Of a stretch of 64,000 nucleotides of DNA, positions 55,365-63,076 are shown piece by piece. The notes under the pieces were generated by a model. That model did not search any database. It had not been told where the DNA came from and worked only from the letters and a program-made list of their open reading frames with translations. The stretch spans positions 124,001 to 188,000 of the forward strand of contig MPML01000003.1 in NCBI GenBank assembly GCA_002238445.1, in the 5' to 3' direction. This stretch comes from Caldilineaceae bacterium bin5. Lineage in GTDB: Bacteria > Chloroflexota > Anaerolineae > Caldilineales > Caldilineaceae. Both the position numbers and the translations under genes were made by a program. The number at the start of each line of letters is the position of its first letter. The stretch's first letter is position 1.

Positions 55365-56309
55365 CTATCGACCTCCGGCGGCAATTTTCAATGCCGCCTC
55401 AAAGTCGGCCCTCGCCTCCGCCGTCCGCCCCAATACAGCCTTCGTCACCGCCCGATTCTTGTACGCATCTAGGTCGTCTGACCGCCGTAGGATCGCCTGA
55501 TCGTAGTCGGCAATCGCCTCCTCAAAGTCGCCGCGACGCTCCTTCGCATTCCCGCGATTGTAGAATGGTTCTGCGCTTTCAGGCTGCAGTCGAATCGCCT
55601 CATCATAGTCGCCGACCGCGGCGCTGACGCGCCCCAGTTTCGCCTGCGCAACACCCCGATTATTGTACGCGGCCGCGTACTCCGGCTGCAGGCGGACGGC
55701 CTGCGTGTAGTCGGCGATAGCCGCTTCGTACTGTCCCAGCGCGACCTGCGCCAATCCCCGGCTGTTGTACGCCTCAGAAAATTCTGGATTCAACCTGATC
55801 GCCTCACTGTAGTCGGCCAACGCCTCCTGATACCGGTCCAGCTCTGCCTTGGCGCCGCCGCGTAAGAAGTAGATCTTATAATCATCGGGTTGAAGGTGGA
55901 CAGCCTCGTCAAAATCGGGGATAGCATCCTCATGCCGGCCACAATCGACCATGAGGAGACCTCGATTCAAAAACGCGAAAGCATCTTCAGCTCGCAACTG
56001 AATCGCCCTACCTAGGTCGTCGATCGCCTCCTGATACAGATACAGAGCGGCTTTCGCATTGCCGCGATTGATGTAGGCATCTGCAAGGTCAGCCTTCAAA
56101 TAAATTGCCCGATCATAGTCAGCCACTGCCTCCTCATATTGACCAAGGTTGCTCAATACATTTCCCCGGTTATTGTAGGCCTCGGCATAGTCCGGTCTCA
56201 AGCGAATCGCCTGCGAGTAGGCGGCAAGCGCTTCCCGTGATTCGGCTTTGCCTGATTCTCCCAAACCTTCCTTGGGCAGAAAATAAGCGCGGGCTTTTCC
56301 GCGGGTCAT
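55365..56309 (-). CDS. TPR protein
   Basis: The 314-residue product consists of about eight TPR units with the canonical W/Y-A-Y-N-N-R-G-N and A-I-x-D-Y-x-x-A-I pattern (for example AYNNRGNVLSNLGQYEEAVA), suggesting a protein-interaction scaffold. The first 25 residues have no repeat. Its ATG overlaps the stop of the membrane/coiled-coil gene in ATGA (56306-56309). Related proteins elsewhere often have the TPRs and the membrane-coil in one chain, so the two frames may be a split gene. Confidence 0.88.
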   Translation of the reverse strand: MTRGKARAYFLPKEGLGESGKAESREALAAYSQAIRLRPDYAEAYNNRGNVLSNLGQYEEAVADYDRAIYLKADLADAYINRGNAKAALYLYQEAIDDLGRAIQLRAEDAFAFLNRGLLMVDCGRHEDAIPDFDEAVHLQPDDYKIYFLRGGAKAELDRYQEALADYSEAIRLNPEFSEAYNSRGLAQVALGQYEAAIADYTQAVRLQPEYAAAYNNRGVAQAKLGRVSAAVGDYDEAIRLQPESAEPFYNRGNAKERRGDFEEAIADYDQAILRRSDDLDAYKNRAVTKAVLGRTAEARADFEAALKIAAGGR

Positions 56310-57010
56310 GTGCTGATGCTCCGGCTCAGCCGTTCCGATAGGTCGCCAATCGACCGAAAGGCGAGCGCTGCAAGTTCATCATTAGTCCCTTCAGCCACAC
56401 TGGCAATGTGCCGCCATCTCACGATTGCTTCGTCAAGCCTTCCTTCCTCCTCCAAATGGCGGGCGTCTGCAATCGCCGATGCCCCAGCCCTACCCGGTTC
56501 CCTGCTAAAATCTTCGCCAATCTGTGTGCGTGGGAACGCCATGACTGCACTGGGCATGCTCCGTAGCAGCTCGTCAGTATCTCCCCCGTAACTCCTGATC
56601 TCTTCTACGAATTTGAACGCTTCCTCCGCGTGCGCTCTCGCCAGTTCCACATTTCGGCGCGCCTCTTCCTCCACCTCCCGCAACTTCCTGAGGCCAAAAT
56701 AGCCGGCAGTGGCAATCAGTAACACCATGACAGTTACAAACAGAGCAATTCCGGACAGCCACCAACCCACCGCATCAGCCCGGTCGTCAAGGATCTCGCG
56801 CCGAAGTTCGTTGAAGCGCCGCTGAATCTCGACCTCCGTTGCAGCATCGATTCCGCTACTGTCGCCAGGTGTAGAAACTTCTTGGGTGGGTGAGGCTATC
56901 TCAGCTACAGTCAATGGTGCCGCCCATCCGGTCCGAATCTCCATCGACAGCGACGCCGCGACGACTACCATCATCATCCAGAATGGAACTCTTCTAAACA
57001 TGGGTTTCAT
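56306..57010 (-). CDS. Membrane-anchored coiled-coil protein linked to TPR partner
   Basis: The 234-residue product starts MKPMFRRVPFWMMMVVVAAS (signal or membrane segment), then has a Ser/Thr-rich linker and a second hydrophobic helix WWLSGIALFVTVMVLL. This is followed by a highly charged helix LRKLREVEEEARRNVELA and a C-terminal half resembling the beginning of a TPR region (AIVRWRHIASVAEGTNDELAA). The frame is open to 57124, but the ATG at 57010 gives a sensible signal. No enzyme motif is seen. The short overlap with the downstream TPR gene suggests coupling or a former single gene. Confidence 0.75.
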   Translation of the reverse strand: MKPMFRRVPFWMMMVVVAASLSMEIRTGWAAPLTVAEIASPTQEVSTPGDSSGIDAATEVEIQRRFNELRREILDDRADAVGWWLSGIALFVTVMVLLIATAGYFGLRKLREVEEEARRNVELARAHAEEAFKFVEEIRSYGGDTDELLRSMPSAVMAFPRTQIGEDFSREPGRAGASAIADARHLEEEGRLDEAIVRWRHIASVAEGTNDELAALAFRSIGDLSERLSRSIST

Positions 57011-57139
57011 TTCTTGTAAAGATCGCTCTTGTAGGTTCAGAGAAGGGAGCGTCTTCGCAAAGCACAGACGATGGTTGGACTCGCTTGCCAAAAGCAAGTG
57101 CGCAACGACCTTCACACAAAACATCCTGTAGCGCCATTC

Positions 57140-58729
57140 TTATATCCATTCCTGGCCCCTGATGAGGACGACAAAACCAACGCTGCCTTTGTACCCCCTT
57201 CCACTGGGGAGACCGTCTTCCCCCGTGTTTCCAGCATTGCCAAAATAACCGTGAAAGTTGAAAAAATCTCTATACATGTTATTGTCAGATGCGCGCAACG
57301 AGACCTCCACCGTCATCCGGTCAAGAGCACTGTGGTTTTGAGGTGCATTTACTTCATAACCAGATCCACCAATCCTGTTGAGTATTGTCTTGACACAGTT
57401 TCGATTGCATATTACGCCTGCCTCAACACTTCCTTCCCCGATAGCTTCGTCATAGCACTGCAGTGCTTCGTCAAAGCGGCCCAACAAGACCAGAAAGTTT
57501 CCCTTATTGAAACGTGCGGCCAGGCTTCCATAAAGGATAGCATCATCGAAGTCATTTATCGCATCTTCAGAATGGTGCAACAGTGCGTTAGTATTTCCCC
57601 TGTTCAAATAGACGGTGGGTTCCCTCAAGCTGATTTTCTGGCACAGTCGAACGGCTTCATTGTAGTCCCCCAACGCTCCTTCGAGGTCGTTCAATTCCGC
57701 CTTTACATTGCCGCGATTAAGGTAGTACGGCCAGCTATAGTATTTCACGGTGTCAACTGGCGAGTTTTCGACTTCCAAAACCTCCAATGGATTCGCATTC
57801 TTCAGAATAGCTAGACCGAAGTCCTCTGTGGCACCACAGTAATCACCGATTTCCGATTTGGCGTTCCCTCTCAATGCGTATGCCGAACAGTCATCCGGAG
57901 CCAGTTCTACAAACCTGTCGTAATAGGATATCGCATGTTGATATTCACCCCGTTCATAGCACTGGTTTCCCTGTATTCGGCAAAACTCAGAATCCTCGAC
58001 TTGCGGCAACGGAAACACCGCGCTGTTTGCCGCGGAGAAGCGTCGGATGTCTGCCAGCAGTTCAGTAGTATCCATGTCAAACAAGCTCTCGAGCTCCCGT
58101 CGAATAAGTGCCTTATCTGACGCGCTGATTACTACAGACTTTACAATTTCATCTGGAATCAGCGGGCTCGCAATAACGCTTACTGAGCGTTGGTGGAAAA
58201 TGCGCGGAGTCTCGTCCTCCTGTACTAACTTCTCACAATAGAGTTGCTTTCCTCGACCGTCTGTCGGCGCAAAGATTTCTTCGATGCTCTGAGCGTTCAC
58301 ATCACCCGTGATATCACGAAATCGCAGACTGTCGCTTAGGTCAAGGATAAAGACCCTTCCATCGCAGCTGCTATCTTCGCATGCAAACCACAGTGCCACC
58401 AAGGGTTCCCAGGTGAAGTCTATCAGTCCTGTGGCTGCGCCAGAGTTATGCAGTTTGGCGAGAAGCTGAAGGTCGGACATCCTTCGTCCACTGTCGCTTC
58501 CGAAGCCAAGGGTCCGTGCAGGTTCCAACAGCACAGACCGATGATAGACCAAAAGCATCTGAGAGAATAAAGATTCCTCCGTGACACGCTCATCATCGTT
58601 GAAGAATTTGATCAGGCGACGCGTCGCACCAGAATGCAAATTCCAACTGCTATCTGCCTGGCCGCGGAAAACGCAACTGCTGGATAATTCGCCTATTTGG
58701 CTTAAGAAGACCTTTTCGACTGCAGTCAC
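57140..58729 (-). CDS. FRG domain-TPR protein with Gly-X-Y tail, paralogue 1
   Basis: The 529-residue protein starts at GTG 58729, preceded by GGAGGAG. Residues 21-24 are FRGQ, the FRG-domain hallmark, and TGLIDFTWEPLVALWFA (100-116) is the second conserved FRG block. TPR units fill about 250-440 (YYLNRGNVKAELNDLEGAL, EALQCYDEAI). After a conserved linker comes a short collagen-like Gly-X-Y stretch at about 494-518 (GYFGNAGNTGEDGLP) and the ending FVVLIRGQEWI. FRG domains have no established biochemistry; the protein may be a scaffold or sensor, possibly defensive. Its closest relative is the tandem paralogue at 59835. Confidence 0.88.
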   Translation of the reverse strand: MTAVEKVFLSQIGELSSSCVFRGQADSSWNLHSGATRRLIKFFNDDERVTEESLFSQMLLVYHRSVLLEPARTLGFGSDSGRRMSDLQLLAKLHNSGAATGLIDFTWEPLVALWFACEDSSCDGRVFILDLSDSLRFRDITGDVNAQSIEEIFAPTDGRGKQLYCEKLVQEDETPRIFHQRSVSVIASPLIPDEIVKSVVISASDKALIRRELESLFDMDTTELLADIRRFSAANSAVFPLPQVEDSEFCRIQGNQCYERGEYQHAISYYDRFVELAPDDCSAYALRGNAKSEIGDYCGATEDFGLAILKNANPLEVLEVENSPVDTVKYYSWPYYLNRGNVKAELNDLEGALGDYNEAVRLCQKISLREPTVYLNRGNTNALLHHSEDAINDFDDAILYGSLAARFNKGNFLVLLGRFDEALQCYDEAIGEGSVEAGVICNRNCVKTILNRIGGSGYEVNAPQNHSALDRMTVEVSLRASDNNMYRDFFNFHGYFGNAGNTGEDGLPSGRGYKGSVGFVVLIRGQEWI

Positions 58730-59834
58730 CTACAATTCTCCTCCGGACTACTTCGCCCTTTGTCGTCCCCATGACTTCCGCTCGGCCCGCCGCCAACAAC
58801 ATGCTTTGCATACTTATGGGAAAGTGGACTCCCGCCAGCACTGAAATGATTCCCAATCCAAATCGCCAGAGCACGAGCCGGTCACACCAAATGAAGTTGG
58901 CGCAAAGTAGATCGTTTGGGGCCGGCTGAGCCCTTGCTAAGCCTGAACATTCCGCAATGTCCTTGCTTCCAACTGCAATCGAATGCGAAGCAAATTACTC
59001 GTCTTCAAGAAAGCGAAGTCCTTAATTTTACTTATCACAGGAAGAAATGCAAGCCCTCGCCAACAATGCCCGAAGTACTGCCAAGCGCACATCACCCTCT
59101 GGTCCAGTCAAAGCCGATTCCTGCTGGTTTCGAAACTGTCTGCCAAACGATTTTCTCAATGCAGATTCGGCCCCCTTTTGCCGGCACGATACCGTATCAA
59201 GCGACAGTTCCAAAGGAGAACCTCCCAGTTGCGCCATCAACTTTCGTTCGGGAGGGTGTCGCCAATAGAAAATGTAGCAACGGATAAACCGCGCGCCCTT
59301 GCCCCCTGTAACTCTGGAGCGCCGTTCCAATCATGTTGAGTCGTGCAAAATATCCAGTACGTTGAGGACTTCCCTTGGGTTGTGGGAAGTAGGGCTTGGG
59401 AATCGCAAACCTGCCAATCCGATATGGGCGTTATCCGCCTCACAAAAAAGCAATTCTGGTGGTGAGCACCATCGCAACTGCCGCAACAACTGCGACACCC
59501 CCTTCCAAAGTCGGGACATTCTGCCTGTTCTGTCTTTCTTAGCCTTCGGGCACATTAAGGAATCGCGAAACGACCGTGTGCCCTAACCGAATTCCGAAGA
59601 GGATATGCACCTGAGAATGAATGCTGCGAGAGCCTATAAACTAGGCCAGCTTCCCGAGGAAATTTTCACCCAAGATTGCTCGTTGCTTCGCTTAACATTC
59701 TCCCACGCTCAAGACTATCCTCTCCGCCTGGACTCGACGGCCTGAAACCTGATCGCTCTTCTTCCCTTACGCAGCGACTAATAAAAGTGACAAAATGTGC
59801 ATTAGCCTTTGGCGTAAGTGGTCGCAATTCTCTA
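58730..59834. other. 1.1-kb gap between FRG paralogues, no gene recognised
   Basis: Open frames here are short, overlap each other on both strands and lack family resemblance. The part near 58729 supplies the ribosome binding site of paralogue 1. A degenerate gene or non-coding RNA cannot be excluded. Confidence 0.35.
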
Positions 59835-61442
59835 TTACCATTCTTCTCCTTTCACAACGACGACAAACCCTGCCTTTCCTCGAAAGCCCTTTCCCCCTGG
59901 GAGTCCGTTACTGCCCGTATTGCCTGCATTGCCGTTTAGGCCGAGAAAATTGAAAAACTCCGTATACATGCTTCTGGCGTTGGCTCGTAATGATACCTCT
60001 ACTGTCATTCGGCCGGACTGATCCTTGTAGCGCGGTGGGCGCACAATGTAGCCGGCAGTACCTATCCTCGTCAGGATTGCCTCTACTCCGTTTCTATTGC
60101 ATATTACGCCGGCTCTCTTGTTTCCTTGCCTGATCGACTCAACGTAACAAGCAAGTGCTTCGTCGAAACGGCCAAGAAGGACGAGCAAGTTTCCCTTGTT
60201 GTGTAATATGTTTTGGGCATCTATCTTCGTTACGTCGTGTTGAATCAGCCTTATCGCCTCTTCATAATCACTCAAAGCCTCGTCATAATTGAGCAAGCTA
60301 TAGTTGGCATTGCCTCTGTTTAGGAAAAACCATGAATAGCGCTCGCCAGTCTTCTCGCCCTCGCGGATCGCTACCCCGTAGTCTTCAGTCGCACCTTTGA
60401 AGTCATCTAACTCGTATCTGACATTGCCGCGATTGAAGTAGTATCTCCAAATAGGAAAGGGGGTCTTGTCGCTGTCAGCGCTTTCCTTACTCTTCTTTAC
60501 CTTTTCTAATTCATGGCGAATGGCTGCATCGAAATCCTTACAAGCCCCTCCGAAATCGCCAGCTTCCGATTTGGCATTTCCTCGCGAGAAATAGTAACTA
60601 CTATTTTCAGGATCAAGCCGAATACTTTTGCTGTATTGCGAAATCGCTCTAGCATAATTTCCCTGCAGCCAGCACTGATTCCCTTGAATCCGGTGAAACT
60701 CCGGATCTTCAATTTGCGGCAGAGGTAAAGTCTCGCCTTGCGACGCAGAGAAGCGCTGCACGTCGGCGAATGGCGCAGGTCCGACGAAGTCAAGTAATTC
60801 GACGAGCTCCTGTCGAATCTGCGGCTTGTCAGCTGCCGTGATTACAACCGAGGTTACAGCGTCTTCCGGAATCAGAGGACACCATAGTACGCTTAACCCT
60901 TCCATGTGCAGTCCTGGCGGTATCTCTTCCTCTTGAACTAGCTCCCCATAAAGAGCGTGCCTACACTTCCCGCCTTTCCAATCAAAGATTTCCTCGACAC
61001 TCTTTTCTGCTTCTTCACTGGAAATCCGTCGAAATTCAGTTCTGTCGTTCAGGTCTACGATAAATACCTTTCCGTCGCGTTCAAAGTCTTCAGTTGCATA
61101 CCACAATGCGACCAAAGGATCTCGCGAAAAGTGTAGCAATCCTGTGGCCGCGCCTAAATGCTGCAGTTTAACGAGAAGTTGGAGGTCCGAAATCTTGTGA
61201 TCACTGTCATTACCGAAGCCGTATTTCCGAGCAGGATCCAGCAACACGGCCCGATGGTAAACCAGGTGCATGCGCGGGAATCGAGATTCCCGCACAACAC
61301 TCTCATCGCCGTTCGAATGCTTTATCAGTCGACGCGTGGCCGCACAATATAGCTTCCACGTGCTGTCTGATTGCCCGCGATACACGAAACTATTTTGAGC
61401 CTCCCCCAATTTGCTCAAATAGGCCCTGTCAATTGCGGTCAC
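59835..61442 (-). CDS. FRG domain-TPR protein with Gly-X-Y tail, paralogue 2
   Basis: The 535-residue protein is a clear paralogue of the gene at 57140. It has YRGQSDSTWKLYCAATRRL near the N-terminus, TGLLHFSRDPLVALWYATED, TPR units from about 255, the shared linker AGVICNRNGVEAILTRI, and a complete Gly-X-Y tail GLNGNAGNTGSNGLPGGKG followed by FVVVVKGEEW. By comparison with paralogue 1 I place the start at GTG 61442; the preceding TTG codon is in frame. GAGGAG lies upstream. The two paralogues are conserved along their whole length, including the unusual tail. Confidence 0.88.
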   Translation of the reverse strand: MTAIDRAYLSKLGEAQNSFVYRGQSDSTWKLYCAATRRLIKHSNGDESVVRESRFPRMHLVYHRAVLLDPARKYGFGNDSDHKISDLQLLVKLQHLGAATGLLHFSRDPLVALWYATEDFERDGKVFIVDLNDRTEFRRISSEEAEKSVEEIFDWKGGKCRHALYGELVQEEEIPPGLHMEGLSVLWCPLIPEDAVTSVVITAADKPQIRQELVELLDFVGPAPFADVQRFSASQGETLPLPQIEDPEFHRIQGNQCWLQGNYARAISQYSKSIRLDPENSSYYFSRGNAKSEAGDFGGACKDFDAAIRHELEKVKKSKESADSDKTPFPIWRYYFNRGNVRYELDDFKGATEDYGVAIREGEKTGERYSWFFLNRGNANYSLLNYDEALSDYEEAIRLIQHDVTKIDAQNILHNKGNLLVLLGRFDEALACYVESIRQGNKRAGVICNRNGVEAILTRIGTAGYIVRPPRYKDQSGRMTVEVSLRANARSMYTEFFNFLGLNGNAGNTGSNGLPGGKGFRGKAGFVVVVKGEEW

Positions 61443-61595
61443 CAACGCTCTCCTCTGGTTGGCCTGCTACAAACCTTGGCCAAATACTCTTCCGCATACT
61501 TCTCGTCAACAACATGTCGTGCCGTGTTGCAAGAATGCGAAGCCTTGCCTTTTCTCTGAGGCGGCCTCTGAAAGTTCGGCATATGAAAGATAAAC

Positions 61596-61913
61596 GTAAC
61601 TACGCAGAAGTTACTGATCACTGACCACTGACCACTGCAGTTGTGCGGTCGGGCCTTCGGCCCTCCCTTGTGCAGGGGCTGCGCCCCCGCAACGCCCCCT
61701 ACAAAAACATGCCTCACCGACCGTGTTTACTCTTCCCCAGCGTCGTGTCTGGCGAACGGAGTCTCCTCCCCCGCTTGCCGCCTCAACCCACCGACCACCG
61801 ACCGCTAACCACCGGCGTTCCCCTGGCGACTGATGTTCCCCTGGCGACTGGTGTTCCACTGAAAACTAAAAACCGAAAACTAAAAACTGCAGTTCCGACC
61901 GTGTCTGCGCATT
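61596..61913 (+). repeat. Dispersed repeat, copy E
   Basis: The left end GTAACTACGCAG (61596-61607) resembles the terminal repeat of copies A and B. It is followed by cagaagttactgatcactgacc, which also occurs at the right of copy D, and by CTGACCA units. The core hairpin GGGCCTTCGGCCC is at 61651-61663 and the A-rich block lies near 61860-61890. Homology runs to about 61913, directly at the stop codon of the E1 beta gene. No right terminal inverted repeat is visible. Confidence 0.75.
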
Positions 61914-62948
61914 TCATCCCCTCCCACACATGGCTTTAGCCATCTCGACCACATAGTCGGTGTTGGGAATCGTCCGGTCCTCCATCGCCGGCGAGAACGG
62001 TACCGGCACGCTCATGGCGCCGATGCGCTTTACCGGGGCGTCGAGATAGTAGAATGCGCCATCGGCGATGACCGAGGCAATTTCACCGGTGACGCCATAC
62101 TGCCGGTAGCCCTCGTCGACCACAAGCGCCCGGCTGGTCTTTCGGGCGGACTGAATCAGTGTCTCAGCGTCCAGAGGGGTAGTCGTGCGGGGATCGATCA
62201 ACTCTGCGCTGATGCCGGCCGCGGCCAGCTGATCGGCCGCTTCCAAGGCAACGTACACCATTGAACTGGTCGCGACTATTGTGATGTCGTCGCCGGTTCG
62301 CTTGACGTCCGCCTGGCCCAGGGGGAGAGTATACTCCTCCTCCGGCACCGGCCCCTTCTGTTGAAAGAGCGCCCTGTCTTCAAAAATCACTACCGGATTA
62401 TCGTCGCGGATGGCGCTCTTCATCAGCCCCTTGGCGTCGTATGGCGTGGCCGGTATCGCTACCTTCAGGCCGGGAATGTGGCTGAAGAGCGCATGCAGAG
62501 ATTGGCTGTGCTGGGCGGCAGTGCGGCTACCGGCCCCCATGGTCGTCCGCAAGACCATGGGCACTTTCAGCTTGCCGCCGGACATGTAGTGGGTCTTGGC
62601 CGCCTGGTTGACCAACTGATCCATCACCAGCGTAGCAAAGTCGCAAAACATGATGTCCACAATGGGCCGCATACCGGTGATGGCCGCGCCCACACCGATG
62701 CCGGCAATACCCGCCTCCGAAATCGGCGAATCGATCACCCGCTCCGGGCCGAACTTCTCATACAGACCGACAAACACTTTGAATACCGAGCCGGCCACGG
62801 CAATATCTTCTCCGATGGCGAAGACGCGCTCGTCGCGGGTCATCTCCTCGGCAACAGCTTCGTGAATTGCCTGACCGAAGGTAATTTGACGTTCCCCCGG
62901 CGCGTGGATGGCCGGGCTGTAACGGATACCGTTCTCAAGCGTAGACAT
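61914..62948 (-). CDS. 2-oxoacid dehydrogenase E1 component, beta subunit (pyruvate/acetoin type)
   Basis: The 344-residue protein is a transketolase-like thiamine-diphosphate enzyme subunit: ITFGQAIHEAVAEEM, FAIGEDIAVAGSVFKVFVGL, DSPISEAGIAGIGVGAA, then HYMSGGKLKVPMVLRTTMG and SQSLHALFSHIPGLKVAIPATP (in pieces). It would pair with an alpha subunit encoded outside the window, probably upstream on this strand or elsewhere. Whether pyruvate, acetoin or a branched 2-oxoacid is the substrate cannot be decided. The ATG at 62948 gives the family start. The repeat copy E abuts its stop codon. Confidence 0.93.
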   Translation of the reverse strand: MSTLENGIRYSPAIHAPGERQITFGQAIHEAVAEEMTRDERVFAIGEDIAVAGSVFKVFVGLYEKFGPERVIDSPISEAGIAGIGVGAAITGMRPIVDIMFCDFATLVMDQLVNQAAKTHYMSGGKLKVPMVLRTTMGAGSRTAAQHSQSLHALFSHIPGLKVAIPATPYDAKGLMKSAIRDDNPVVIFEDRALFQQKGPVPEEEYTLPLGQADVKRTGDDITIVATSSMVYVALEAADQLAAAGISAELIDPRTTTPLDAETLIQSARKTSRALVVDEGYRQYGVTGEIASVIADGAFYYLDAPVKRIGAMSVPVPFSPAMEDRTIPNTDYVVEMAKAMCGRG

Positions 62949-62989
62949 GCCGCTCCACCTCGCTTTCACTGGAAAATGCCGCCCCGTAG

Positions 62990-63010
62990 GGGCACCCCTT
63001 GTGGGTGCCC
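62990..63010. repeat. REP-like palindrome
   Basis: GGGCACCC (62990-62997) and GGGTGCCC (63003-63010) form a perfect 8-bp stem, preceded by a GCCCC-GTA-GGGGC hairpin. Similar 'gtaggggcacccc' palindromes are common dispersed repeats in bacterial genomes; the function is unknown. Confidence 0.6.
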
Positions 63011-63076
63011 TCTCTTGTAGGCTTCACTCCGCTGATGAAACGTCGACACTTTTCCTCCGACCCTGCACAGCAAGGA

